From positions 1 through 64,000 of the forward strand of contig NZ_JHXM01000019.1 in the NCBI RefSeq assembly GCF_000621725.1: a stretch of 64,000 nucleotides of DNA. Direction: 5' to 3'. Positions 34,996 to 43,773 of the stretch are shown here, piece after piece; position 1 is the stretch's first letter; every line of letters begins with the position of its first letter. The stretch comes from Xylanibacter brevis ATCC 19188. Its GTDB lineage: Bacteria > Bacteroidota > Bacteroidia > Bacteroidales > Bacteroidaceae. The notes beneath the pieces are model-generated. The model was not told the DNA's origin. It searched no databases and saw only the letters and a list, made by a program, of their open reading frames with translations. The position numbers were made by a program, and so were the translations under genes.

Positions 34996-35853
34996 ATGGC
35001 ACAAAGAGAATGGAAAGAGATAAGGAAGTTTGAGGAGATTCTCTTCGAAGAGTATAATGGTATTGCGAAAATTACAATAAACCGTTCACGCTATCGCAAT
35101 GCCTTCACACCAAAGACAACCTTGGAGCTGAGTCAGGCATTTGCTGCCTGCCGTGAGATGCAGAACATACGTGTGGTGCTGCTGACTGGCGCCATGAGCG
35201 AGGTGCCCGAAGGAAAGAGCCTGGCTGATGTGAAACATGCTTTTTGCTCAGGAGGTGACATGCATGTTAAAGGACGTGGTGGCTATATTGATGACGATGG
35301 TGTGCCACGTCTGAGTGTTCTTGATGTTCAGATGCAGATTCGTCGACTGCCCAAGCCCGTCATTGCAATGGTGAATGGTTATGCCATTGGTGGAGGACAC
35401 GTTCTTCACTTGGTGTGCGATTTGACGATTGCTTCAGAGAATGCTATTTTCGGACAGACAGGTCCTAAGGTGGGCTCTTTCGATGCAGGCTTTGGTTCCA
35501 GCTATCTGGCTCGCATCGTTGGTCAGAAAAAAGCACGTGAGATTTGGTTTATGTGTCGACAGTACTCTGCCAAGGAAGCTGAAGAGATGGGTATGGTAAA
35601 CAAGGTCGTACCTATCGAGCAATTGGAAGATGAGTGTGTTAGTTGGGCAGAGACCATGATGGAGCGTTCGCCTATCGCTCTGCGAATGATTAAGGCAGGA
35701 TTGAATGCGGAACTGGACGGACAGGCTGGTATCCAGCAATTGGCTGGCGACTGTACCATGCTTTATTATTTCCTTGACGAGGCTCAGGAGGGAGGAAAGG
35801 CTTTCCTTGAGAAGCGTAAGCCAAACTTTGACCAATATCCAAAGATTCCTTGA
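34996..35853 (+). CDS. menB: 1,4-dihydroxy-2-naphthoyl-CoA synthase
   Basis: This 285-residue crotonase-fold enzyme has the oxyanion-hole segments [11 protein letters not shown] and [14 protein letters not shown], and the MenB-type stretch [23 protein letters not shown]. It closes the second ring of the naphthoquinone from o-succinylbenzoyl-CoA. Its stop codon abuts the first copy of a 21-bp repeat array. menC follows after about 700 bases that hold a separate gene. Confidence 0.94.
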   Translation: MAQREWKEIRKFEEILFEEYNGIAKITINRSRYRNAFTPKTTLELSQAFAACREMQNIRVVLLTGAMSEVPEGKSLADVKHAFCSGGDMHVKGRGGYIDDDGVPRLSVLDVQMQIRRLPKPVIAMVNGYAIGGGHVLHLVCDLTIASENAIFGQTGPKVGSFDAGFGSSYLARIVGQKKAREIWFMCRQYSAKEAEEMGMVNKVVPIEQLEDECVSWAETMMERSPIALRMIKAGLNAELDGQAGIQQLAGDCTMLYYFLDEAQEGGKAFLEKRKPNFDQYPKIP

Positions 35854-35928
35854 AGACAGAATAACGGAAGGGAAAGACATAATAACTTTTTTTAAAGACA
35901 TAATAACTTCTTTTAAAGACATAATAAC
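35852..35928 (+). repeat. Left 21-bp-period array
   Basis: Four copies of AAAGACATAATAAC, the first with two mismatches and overlapping the menB stop, at an exact 21-base spacing. Spacers are T-rich. Confidence 0.9.
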
Positions 35929-35992
35929 AAACGAACACGAACATACTTTTTGGTGAAAATACTTGTTTTATGAATATATATATTGATATACG

Positions 35993-36382
35993 ATGATGGA
36001 CGGTGAATTACTGATAAAACGGGTGATGGACTGCGCTGGAAAGGTGCGTAGGCAGTTAGGTCCTGGATATCTGGAGGCTGTCTATAAAAATGCTATGTTG
36101 ATAGAATTGCGTAAGAATAATCTGGGCTATGAGGTAGAACGTCCAATCTCTGTGTATTACGACGGAATTGTAGTGGGGGATTATAAAGCTGATATCGTTG
36201 TGGAAAAGCAATTGATATTGGAACTAAAGGCAGTCAATTCATTACATGTGGCCCACGAACTACAGCTCGTAAACTACCTGACTGCAACAGGCATCGACAA
36301 TGGACTGCTCATCAACTTTGGCTCAGAAGAAATACAATTCAAACGCAAATTCCGCGTCTATCGTAAACGCTTTGAAAAATAG
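35993..36382 (+). CDS. GxxExxY protein (PD-(D/E)XK nuclease-like superfamily)
   Basis: This 129-residue protein carries the family-defining motif GYLEAVY at residues 25-31 and a nuclease-like core DYKADIVVEKQLILELKAV, with a conserved Asp and an ELK (ExK) motif, then HELQLVNYL. The family (TIGR04256/PDDEXK_3) is widespread and uncharacterised; nuclease activity is predicted from the fold only. It has no visible TAnnTTTG promoter and may be read from the menB promoter. Inverted repeat arrays enclose it exactly. It plays no known role in menaquinone synthesis. Confidence 0.85.
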   Translation: MMDGELLIKRVMDCAGKVRRQLGPGYLEAVYKNAMLIELRKNNLGYEVERPISVYYDGIVVGDYKADIVVEKQLILELKAVNSLHVAHELQLVNYLTATGIDNGLLINFGSEEIQFKRKFRVYRKRFEK

Positions 36383-36390
36383 TATGTTCG

Positions 36391-36543
36391 TAAAAAAAGT
36401 TTGTTCGTTTGTTCTTTCAGTCGCTTCGCTTGGTGAAAGCGGCAGAGCCGAGCAATTATGTCTTTTAAAAAAAGTCTGTTCGTTTGTTATTATGTCTTTA
36501 ATATCAGTTATTATGTCTTTAACCCCTTCGTTATTATGTCTTA
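36391..36543 (-). repeat. Right repeat array with an internal 75-bp duplication
   Basis: GTTATTATGTCTTT or close variants lie at 36452, 36486, 36507 and 36530. A 23-base direct repeat with one mismatch lies at 36391-36413 and 36466-36488. Between them are small hairpins: CTTTCA 36414-36419 with TGAAAG 36434-36439, and CGGC-AGA-GCCG at 36440-36450. Confidence 0.85.
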
Positions 36544-36559
36544 AAAACAAATAGTTAAT

Positions 36560-37591
36560 ATGTACAAGATAAGTATTGCAAAACGCATTTTCCATTTCAA
36601 GCAGCCGGCAGGCACCTCTCGCGGTGTATATACGGAGCGCAAGTCATGGATGGTTACGATCTCTGACGGAGAGGCAAGCGGTGTAGGCGAGTGCGCACCG
36701 CTGCCCGACCTCAGTTGTGATGCGTTGCCCGACCAACAGTATGAAGCAGCGTTGCAGCAGTTCTGTGACCAGCTGGCCAGCAGCATGCAGATACCCTATG
36801 AGGAGATGCGCGACTATCCGTCGATGCTCTTCGGACTGGAGACAGCTCTGCTGGATATGGAAAGTAAGAAGAATGGCAACGGCCTGCTGTTTGACACGCC
36901 GTTCGCACGAGGCGAGAAAGGCATCACCATCAACGGACTGGTGTGGATGGGTTCCTACGAAGAGATGCTCGGTCGGATGGAAGAGAAACTGAAAAAGGGC
37001 TTCCGCTGTGTGAAGCTGAAGGTGGGTGCCATCGACTTTTATAAGGAGCTGGACCTGGTGAAACGTATTCGCGAACGTTTCTCACATCGTGAGGTGGAAC
37101 TACGCTTGGATGCTAATGGCGGTTTCAAACCTGATGAGGCTCTTTATCAGTTGGAGCTTCTTTCTCAATATGCTATTCATAGCATTGAACAACCTATCAA
37201 ACAAAAACAATGGGCGAAGATGGCTGAGCTGTGTAGGGATGCACCATTGCCGATAGCGCTCGATGAGGAGTTGATAGGCGTGAACGATCCTGAAATGAAA
37301 CGACAGATGCTTCGCATCATCAAACCTGCCTACATTGTGTTAAAGCCTTCGCTTCATGGTGGCATGATGGGATGTAGGGAATGGATAGATATAGCTAAAG
37401 AAGAGGGCATCGGCTGGTGGATTACATCGGCATTGGAAAGTAATATCGGCCTGAATGCTATTGCACAGTTTGCTAGCAGCTTCCCATTGACAATGCCTCA
37501 AGGACTGGGCACAGGTATGTTGTTTACAGATAATGTTCCAATGCCTTTGGAGATAAAGGGCGACAAGCTATGGATCTCGAAGAATTCTTAG
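36560..37591 (+). CDS. menC: o-Succinylbenzoate synthase
   Basis: This 343-residue enolase-superfamily enzyme has the catalytic lysine segment CVKLKVG, the metal ligands LDANGG, SIEQPIK and ALDEEL, and a final KPSLHGG with the second lysine. It dehydrates SHCHC to o-succinylbenzoate. It overlaps menE by 22 bases. N-terminus choice is clear from GVYTERKSW and upstream stops. Confidence 0.93.
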   Translation: MYKISIAKRIFHFKQPAGTSRGVYTERKSWMVTISDGEASGVGECAPLPDLSCDALPDQQYEAALQQFCDQLASSMQIPYEEMRDYPSMLFGLETALLDMESKKNGNGLLFDTPFARGEKGITINGLVWMGSYEEMLGRMEEKLKKGFRCVKLKVGAIDFYKELDLVKRIRERFSHREVELRLDANGGFKPDEALYQLELLSQYAIHSIEQPIKQKQWAKMAELCRDAPLPIALDEELIGVNDPEMKRQMLRIIKPAYIVLKPSLHGGMMGCREWIDIAKEEGIGWWITSALESNIGLNAIAQFASSFPLTMPQGLGTGMLFTDNVPMPLEIKGDKLWISKNS

Positions 37592-38538
37592 AAGAGTGGC
37601 ATAACAGTAGTCCGACGGTGTTGGTACATACCAGTGGCTCCACGGGACAACCGAAGCCTATGTGGGTTGAGAAGGAACGCATGAAGGTTTCGGCTCGTAT
37701 CACATGTGACTTTCTCGGACTGAAACCTGGTGATACAGCTCTGCTTTGCATGTCGCTTGACTATATAGCAGGCAAGATGATGGTGGTTCGCGCTCAGACA
37801 TGCGGACTCCGACTGGTTGCTGAAAAACCTACAGGATGTCCATCGTGGAATGGAAAGATTGATTTTGCTGCGATGGTGCCCATGCAGGTGTATAACCTCC
37901 TGAAGACAGAAGAGGGCAGAAAAAGGCTGAGAAGTGTGCGCCACCTGATTATCGGAGGCGGCGCTATCGACGATGCACTTGCACAAGAGCTGAAGACTTT
38001 TCCACATGCCGTCTGGAGTACCTATGGCATGACGGAGACGCTCTCGCACATCGCCCTGCGCCGACTGAACGGAACGGAGGCCAGCGAATGGTACACGCCC
38101 TTCGATGGCGTGGGCATCGCACAGACGGACGAAGGCTGCCTGGCAATAGATGCTCCCGCTGTGCATGAGGGAATACTGGTGACTAATGATATCGTGGAAC
38201 TGCGAGGGACGCAGTTTCGCATCCTCGGGCGCAAAGATAATGTGGTGTGCTCGGGCGGTATCAAGATACAGATAGAGGAGGTGGAACGACTGTTGCGGCC
38301 ACATCTTGGCGCAGCCTTTGTCGTCACAAAGCGAAAGGACGAGAAGTTTGGCGAAGCACTGGTGCTGCTGACAGAAGATACACAGCTAGATGCACAGCGA
38401 AGCGTCTGCCAACAGGTGTTGCCGAAATACTGGCAACCACGCTACTATCAGTATGTGGAACAGATACCGATGACGGAAACGGGAAAGCCGGCTCGCAAAG
38501 AGGCAGAGCGCCTAGCAGCCCTCGCGAAAGAAATCTAA
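37570..38538 (+). CDS. menE: o-Succinylbenzoate-CoA ligase (short form)
   Basis: This 322-residue adenylate-forming enzyme starts almost at the phosphate-binding loop TSGSTGQPKP (residues about 21-30) and keeps YGMTETLSHIALR, the GRKDNVVCSGG hinge and the C-terminal lysine region MTETGKPARK. Long MenE proteins have more N-terminal sequence; the short form is common in this phylum. It activates o-succinylbenzoate for MenB. Its last 27 bases overlap the end of aroB on the other strand. Confidence 0.9.
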   Translation: MDLEEFLEEWHNSSPTVLVHTSGSTGQPKPMWVEKERMKVSARITCDFLGLKPGDTALLCMSLDYIAGKMMVVRAQTCGLRLVAEKPTGCPSWNGKIDFAAMVPMQVYNLLKTEEGRKRLRSVRHLIIGGGAIDDALAQELKTFPHAVWSTYGMTETLSHIALRRLNGTEASEWYTPFDGVGIAQTDEGCLAIDAPAVHEGILVTNDIVELRGTQFRILGRKDNVVCSGGIKIQIEEVERLLRPHLGAAFVVTKRKDEKFGEALVLLTEDTQLDAQRSVCQQVLPKYWQPRYYQYVEQIPMTETGKPARKEAERLAALAKEI

Positions 38539-39558
38539 GGCTTCCTCGATTTCTTCTTTCGTGGCCGTCTGATTGATGCGTATGTCGCCTATGCCACCTA
38601 AAAGTGTGAAGTTGATCTGTCCACCCACGTTCTTCTTGTCGTGAGTCATCAGCTCGAGGAGCGTGGGATAGTCGTCGCAAGTGATGGGCATGCGGCCGTA
38701 GTTGTCGAAGATGAACTTAACGGTCTGGCGCATCTTGTCAACGGGGAAGCCCGTTTTGGCGACGCTGAGGTAGAGTTCGCACACCAGTCCCCAGGCCACG
38801 GCATAACCATGGAGAACAGGCTGGCGCTGCAAGGCTAGCGACTCGAACGCATGGCCCACGGTGTGGCCCAAGTTCAGCGCCTTGCGGATGCCTTTCTCGG
38901 TGGGGTCTTCGGTCACGATGTGCTGTTTCACTCCGACACTTTCGCCCACAATGGCTCCTAACTTCTCGACGTCGTCAAGGTCGAAGTTGAGCAGTTCGGC
39001 CCAATGCTTCTCGGTAGAGATGAGACCATGCTTCAGCATCTCGGCATAGCCGGAAAGAAGGTTCTCGGTGTCGAGTGTCTTCAGAAAGTTGGTATCCAGA
39101 ATCACGCAGTCGGCATTGTTGAAAACGCCAATCTCGTTTTTCAGACCTCCGAAGTTGATGCCCGTCTTGCCACCCACAGAGGCATCGACCATGGCAAGCA
39201 GCGTGGTGGGTATGTTGATGAAGTGGATGCCGCGTTTAAAGGTGGAAGCAGCAAAGCCACCAAGGTCTGTCACCATGCCGCCACCTAGGTTGACCATCAG
39301 CGAATGGCGCGAGGCACCACCCTGTTGAAGACTGCTCCATACGTGGGAGACGGCCTCGAGCGACTTGTTGATGTCGCCTGCGGCAATGACAATCTCTTGA
39401 GCATCCTTCAGACAACTGAAGTTCTTGACAAGTGGCAGACAAAGACGATGGGTGGTTTCGTCGGTGAGAATAAAGGTGCGGTCGGCCTTGCATGCAAGGA
39501 TAGCTTCGCTTAAAACTTGTTCCAGATGATTGGAAATGATAACTTTCTGCTTGTCCAT
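38512..39558 (-). CDS. aroB: 3-Dehydroquinate synthase
   Basis: This 348-residue enzyme shows the NAD-binding segment VNLGGGMVTDLGGFAAS, FINIPTTLLAMVDASVGGKTGINF and LNLGHTVGHAFE, which contains a zinc-ligand His. It makes 3-dehydroquinate from DAHP in the shikimate pathway. I start at the ATG at 39558 (MDKQKVI); an upstream in-frame ATG at 39642 would run across the promoter box. The -7 box ends about 10 bases ahead of this start, so the message may lack a leader. The 3' end overlaps convergent menE. Confidence 0.93.
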   Translation of the reverse strand: MDKQKVIISNHLEQVLSEAILACKADRTFILTDETTHRLCLPLVKNFSCLKDAQEIVIAAGDINKSLEAVSHVWSSLQQGGASRHSLMVNLGGGMVTDLGGFAASTFKRGIHFINIPTTLLAMVDASVGGKTGINFGGLKNEIGVFNNADCVILDTNFLKTLDTENLLSGYAEMLKHGLISTEKHWAELLNFDLDDVEKLGAIVGESVGVKQHIVTEDPTEKGIRKALNLGHTVGHAFESLALQRQPVLHGYAVAWGLVCELYLSVAKTGFPVDKMRQTVKFIFDNYGRMPITCDDYPTLLELMTHDKKNVGGQINFTLLGGIGDIRINQTATKEEIEEALDFFREGC

Positions 39559-39567
39559 AAGTGTCTG

Positions 39568-39575
39568 CAAAGTTA
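39568..39575 (-). promoter_or_regulatory. -7 box immediately ahead of aroB
   Basis: On the minus strand this reads TAACTTTG and lies only 9 bases upstream of the ATG, which leaves almost no 5' untranslated region. Confidence 0.6.
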
Positions 39576-39675
39576 AGGTAATTCTGCGAAACATCCAAAT
39601 TTTTTCTTTGTCGATTAAACTTTTTTGCCCCGGCAACATCAAAAGACTAAAGTTTTACGGATAAATATTCCCAAA

Positions 39676-42600
39676 ATGAAAAAATTGATACTTTTGATGG
39701 CCGTACTCTTGACCACGGCCCTCTCTGTTCAGGCACAGCGCACTGTAAGCGGACAAGTCATCGACGACGTGAAGGAACCCGTGATACAGGCCACTGTGGC
39801 TTTGTTGAAAACCGACAGTACGCTGGTGGGCAACACGGTGACTGACGCTATGGGACAGTTCTCGGTGACAGCTCCTAAGGATGGTAAGTACTTGTTCCGC
39901 ATCACGTATGTGGGCTATAAGTCGCTGTTTCGCTCCATCACCATGGCAGGGAAACCCATCGACATGGGGACACTGCAGATACAGGTGGACGCCATCATGC
40001 TGAAAGGTACTGAAATTGTGAAGAACATGGCGCGTGTGTATTCGAAAGAAGACACCATTATATATAACGCGGGCGCGTATAAGACGCCCGAGGGCTCTGT
40101 GCTCGAAGAATTGGTAAAGCGCCTGCCCGGTGCCGAACTGAGCGATGATGGAAAGATTACCATCAACGGCAAGGAGGTGAAGAAAATTAAGGTGGACGGT
40201 AAGGAGTTTATGAACGGCGACACGCAGACGGCGATGAAGAACCTGCCTACGTCTATCGTTGAGCGCGTGAAGGCTTACGATGAAAAGAGCGACCAGACGC
40301 GTATCACGGGTGTGGACGACGGCAACGAGGAGATGGTGCTGGACTTCGGACTGAAGCGCGGCATGAACAGAGGCACGTTTGCCAATGCTGACTTTGGTAT
40401 CGGTACCAAGGAGCGCTACACGGGCCGACTGATGGGTATGACGTTTAAGGATGACTTCCGCATCATGGGATTCACCAACGCAAACAATGTGGGCGACCGT
40501 GGATTTGGCGGAGGCGGTCCTGGCGGACGCTTTGGCGGAGGTGGTCAGGGACTGCAGGCACCGAAGATGTTTGCTGTAAATATGAACTACGAGAAGAAGA
40601 ACTTGCTGAAGTTGGATGGCGGCGTGCGCTGGAACCACAACGATGGTGACACGTGGAGTCGTACGGCAACAGAGAACTTCGTGTCGAAGACGGGCGCCTT
40701 CTCCAACAGTGTGAATCAGAACTACTCGCGCAGTAACTCGTGGAGCGGTAATTTCCGCGTGGAGTGGACACCCGACACGATGACGAACATCCACTTCCGC
40801 CCCTCGTTCAGTGTCAACAGGAATGATGGTCTGTCGCAGTCGTTCTCGGCATCTTTTGCGCAGGATCCCTATAACTATGTGAACTACGCACTGGACAGCA
40901 GGGCACAGTTGCAGAATGCCATCAACTATCTGCAAACGAACTATTTGGACGACAAGCTGTTGGTGAACAGTCGTGATAATGCTTCAATGTCGTACAGCAA
41001 CAGCACGCGCTTTGGCGGTGAACTGCAGATGACACGCAAGCTGAACTCGCTGGGACGGAATATCTCTTTACGCTTGACGGGTAACTACTCTGACGGTGAC
41101 TCGAAGTCGCTCTCGCTGCAAGAGGTGGACCTGTATAAGACCACGATGGACCTTTATGGTGGCAGCTATAGCGAATACTACAGAAACCGTTATAACGTGA
41201 CTCCCACGAAGAACTACGACTACTCGGCTCGACTGACCTATAATGAGCCTGTGGCCGACCGCATCTATCTGCAGTTGAGCTACGACTTCCAGTATCGTTA
41301 TACGAAGAGTGATCGCTCTACTTACGACTTCAGTGAGTGGCCTACGCTGGCTAATGCCGCTGGACAACCTTTCTCGCTAGATGACTTTAACTTCCAGTAT
41401 CGCCAATGGGATCATAACCTAGGACAACTGGTGGAGAGCGGTAAGACAATGGATGACTATCTGAGCAATGAGCTGAGCCGCTTCTCGGAATATAAGAACT
41501 TTATCCACACGGGTGAGGTGATGCTACGCATGATTCGCAAGGACTATAACTTCAACGTGGGACTGCAGCTGATTCCACAGACATCGAAGTTCTCGTATCG
41601 CTATCTGGGCGTGGACTATGGCACAACCACTCGCACGGTGGTGAACTGGAGTCCTACAGCCAACTTCCGTTGGAAGATCTCGGACCAGGGACAGATGCGC
41701 TTCCAGTACCGTGGTTCTACGAGTCAGCCTTCGATGACAGACCTGTTGGAAATCAGGGACGACAGCGACCCCTTGAATGTCACGGTTGGTAATGCTGGCT
41801 TGAAACCTTCGTTCACCCAGAACTTCAGCTGGCGTTTCAACAACTACTATCAGAAGCACCAACGCTTCGTGTTCGCCAACCTGAACTTCTCGACAACAAG
41901 TAACAGCGTGACCAGCAAGGTTTACTATAATCCTGAGACTGGCGGACGCACTTCTACTCGCGATAATATCAATGGCAACTGGAACGCACGTGGCGAGTTT
42001 ATGTTTAACACGGCACTTGATACGTTGGGTCGTTTCAATATGAACACGCGCACTACGGCTGGCTATACACACAGTGTGAGCTATCTGGACGTGAATCAGG
42101 ATGGTAATGTTCAGAAGAATGCCGTGAACCAGACCTCACTGGGACAGCGACTGGGATTCAGCTATCGTAACGACTGGTTTGAGTTTGAACCCAATGGTTC
42201 GATCAACTATACCTTTGGTCGCAACAAGTTGCAGGAACAGGGCAACCAGGATACCTGGAACTTCAGCTATGGTTTCAACACCACGGCACAGTTGCCTTGG
42301 GGTATGCAGCTGACCACCAATCTGAACATGAGCTCGCGTCGCGGTTATAGTGATGCGTCGATGAACACCAACGAACTGATATGGAATGCACAGATTTCAC
42401 AAAGCTTCCTGAAGGGTAACCCTCTGTCTGTTCGCCTGGAGTTCTATGATATTCTGGGACAGCAGTCAAGCTTCTCGCGTACACTGAATGCGATGATGCG
42501 TTCGGATACGGAGACCAACGCCATCAACAGCTACGTGATGCTGCGCGTGAACTATCGTCTGAACCTGTTTGGAACGAAAGAGGCACGACAGAGCATGCGT

Positions 42601-42714
42601 AACGCTGGCGGACCAAACGGTTCCGGCGGTGAAGGACGCCGTGGCAACCGCGGCGGATTCGGTGGCGGCAGCGGACGTCCTGGTGGCGGATTCGGTGGTC
42701 CACGAATGTTCTAA
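39676..42714 (+). CDS. Outer-membrane beta-barrel protein (TonB-receptor-like, OMP_b-brl_3 type)
   Basis: This 1012-residue protein has a signal peptide (ILLMAVLLTTALSVQAQ) and an N-terminal carboxypeptidase-D regulatory-like domain (RTVSGQVIDDVKEPVIQAT, residues about 22-105). A plug-like region follows (YKTPEGSVLEELVKRLPGAEL), then a long barrel. A glycine-rich loop lies near residue 280 and the C-terminus is a Gly/Arg-rich tail ending GFGGPRMF. No TonB box or SusD partner is obvious. Relatives are annotated as outer-membrane receptors of unknown cargo. The start at 39676 is chosen for the signal peptide. Confidence 0.85.
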   Translation: MKKLILLMAVLLTTALSVQAQRTVSGQVIDDVKEPVIQATVALLKTDSTLVGNTVTDAMGQFSVTAPKDGKYLFRITYVGYKSLFRSITMAGKPIDMGTLQIQVDAIMLKGTEIVKNMARVYSKEDTIIYNAGAYKTPEGSVLEELVKRLPGAELSDDGKITINGKEVKKIKVDGKEFMNGDTQTAMKNLPTSIVERVKAYDEKSDQTRITGVDDGNEEMVLDFGLKRGMNRGTFANADFGIGTKERYTGRLMGMTFKDDFRIMGFTNANNVGDRGFGGGGPGGRFGGGGQGLQAPKMFAVNMNYEKKNLLKLDGGVRWNHNDGDTWSRTATENFVSKTGAFSNSVNQNYSRSNSWSGNFRVEWTPDTMTNIHFRPSFSVNRNDGLSQSFSASFAQDPYNYVNYALDSRAQLQNAINYLQTNYLDDKLLVNSRDNASMSYSNSTRFGGELQMTRKLNSLGRNISLRLTGNYSDGDSKSLSLQEVDLYKTTMDLYGGSYSEYYRNRYNVTPTKNYDYSARLTYNEPVADRIYLQLSYDFQYRYTKSDRSTYDFSEWPTLANAAGQPFSLDDFNFQYRQWDHNLGQLVESGKTMDDYLSNELSRFSEYKNFIHTGEVMLRMIRKDYNFNVGLQLIPQTSKFSYRYLGVDYGTTTRTVVNWSPTANFRWKISDQGQMRFQYRGSTSQPSMTDLLEIRDDSDPLNVTVGNAGLKPSFTQNFSWRFNNYYQKHQRFVFANLNFSTTSNSVTSKVYYNPETGGRTSTRDNINGNWNARGEFMFNTALDTLGRFNMNTRTTAGYTHSVSYLDVNQDGNVQKNAVNQTSLGQRLGFSYRNDWFEFEPNGSINYTFGRNKLQEQGNQDTWNFSYGFNTTAQLPWGMQLTTNLNMSSRRGYSDASMNTNELIWNAQISQSFLKGNPLSVRLEFYDILGQQSSFSRTLNAMMRSDTETNAINSYVMLRVNYRLNLFGTKEARQSMRNAGGPNGSGGEGRRGNRGGFGGGSGRPGGGFGGPRMF

Positions 42715-42719
42715 GATAC

Positions 42720-42757
42720 AAAAAAGGCACGGATGTTGAAGTCCGTGCCTTTTTTAT
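42720..42757. terminator. Bidirectional terminator
   Basis: AAAAAAGGCACGGA at 42720-42733 pairs with TCCGTGCCTTTTTT at 42742-42755. A and T runs on both sides let it serve the convergent beta-barrel and DUF5606 genes. Confidence 0.93.
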
Positions 42758-42771
42758 GTTTCTTAGAAAGA

Positions 42772-43212
42772 TTATTCTTTTCTATCGTCAATGTTGTCAC
42801 CCTCAGTGGGCTTCATCTCTTCTTTGAAGTCAGAGATGCCATTCTCGATGAGGATGTTGTACCACTGAATCAACTTCTTGATGTGGCTGGTCTGCACGCG
42901 CTCGCGGTCGAACTCGGGCAGCACCTTGCCGAAATACTCGCGCAGCTCGTCGCCACTTGCCTTCTTATAATCTACAGAAGACTTCTTGCCGTCTTCCAGG
43001 TTCTTCATGCTGTCCAGCACATCCATCAAGGGCACATCGTCTGTTTCGGTGTACATGGCGATGTCGGCCAAAGAAGTGATGCGGTCGGTGCCGAAAGCAG
43101 GCTGACGACGATGGGTGGCATCGAGTGCTTCCACAATCAGGCTGTTCTTGGCACGTGATACTAATTTGTAGAGTCCGGGCTTACCGGCAATTGCTAAAAT
43201 GGTCTGTTGCAT
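42772..43212 (-). CDS. DUF5606 family protein
   Basis: This 146-residue protein matches the Bacteroidota-specific DUF5606 pattern: ILAIAGKPGLYKLVSRAKNSLIVE at the N-terminus and FDRERVQTSHIKKLIQWYNIL near the C-terminus. Function is unknown. It is the last gene of the nusB-yajC-ybbR-coaE operon, starting 12 bases after coaE. Confidence 0.85.
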   Translation of the reverse strand: MQQTILAIAGKPGLYKLVSRAKNSLIVEALDATHRRQPAFGTDRITSLADIAMYTETDDVPLMDVLDSMKNLEDGKKSSVDYKKASGDELREYFGKVLPEFDRERVQTSHIKKLIQWYNILIENGISDFKEEMKPTEGDNIDDRKE

Positions 43213-43224
43213 ATTTCTTCTTGT

Positions 43225-43773
43225 TTATTTAATTAAATTGTCTATTTGTGGTTCGAGGGGCGTCTGCCCGTCGTTGATAATTTCATAATCGGCTCTGGCT
43301 CTCACCGTCTCTTGCGGTAGTTGTCGGGCTATCCATTCCTTGGCCTTCGCCTCGCTGATGTGGTCGCGCTGCATGACGCGCTGGATGCGAACATCTTCTG
43401 GTGCTGTCACGACAATGACCTTGTCGAGCAGTTTGTCGAGGCCTGACTCAAAGAGAATTGCACTCTCTACCCAGTCGATGCCGCTCTTCTCATAGTCGTC
43501 GAAGACGGCGGGGTGGACAATGCTGTCTATGGCCTTGGCGTTTGCCTCTGAGGCTAACAGAAACTGTGCTACTGCGGCCTTGTTGAGACTGCCATTCTGG
43601 AGGTAGGTGTCGGGACCAATCAGTGCAGTGAGCTGTTGGCGGAGTGGGGCTGAGGTGCGCATCAACCGTTTGGCAGCGCTATCACAGTCGTAAACTTCTA
43701 TTCCTCGCTGCTTCAGTAGCTGGCATACAAAACTCTTGCCGCTCCCGATGCCTCCTGTGATTCCTATTCTCAT
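43225..43773 (-). CDS. coaE: Dephospho-CoA kinase
   Basis: This 182-residue P-loop kinase has GGIGSGKS at residues 7-14, DCDSAAKRLM, HPAVF and the lid segment RVMQRDHISEAKAKEWIARQ. It performs the last step of coenzyme A synthesis. It overlaps the end of the YbbR-domain gene by 4 bases. Confidence 0.95.
   Translation of the reverse strand: MRIGITGGIGSGKSFVCQLLKQRGIEVYDCDSAAKRLMRTSAPLRQQLTALIGPDTYLQNGSLNKAAVAQFLLASEANAKAIDSIVHPAVFDDYEKSGIDWVESAILFESGLDKLLDKVIVVTAPEDVRIQRVMQRDHISEAKAKEWIARQLPQETVRARADYEIINDGQTPLEPQIDNLIK

Larger units (their letters stand above)
35852..36543. mobile_element. Candidate cassette: GxxExxY gene flanked by inverted repeat arrays
   Basis: The left side holds four direct copies (first one degenerate) of AAAGACATAATAAC starting at 35852, 35873, 35894 and 35915, a 21-bp period. 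The right side holds the complement GTTATTATGTCTTT at 36486, 36507 and 36530 plus a degenerate copy at 36452. A perfect 23-bp inverted repeat joins 35915-35937 with 36477-36499, and an 11-bp one joins 35937-35947 with 36381-36391 directly at the gene's stop codon. The unit sits between menB and menC. Whether it moves is inference; no transposase is present. Confidence 0.55.

Noticed and set aside
35705..35956. Open frame that would translate the 21-base repeats as repeated KDIIT peptides
   Set aside because: It begins inside menB in another frame and has no start signal. The 21-base period makes any frame stay open, so coding is not supported.
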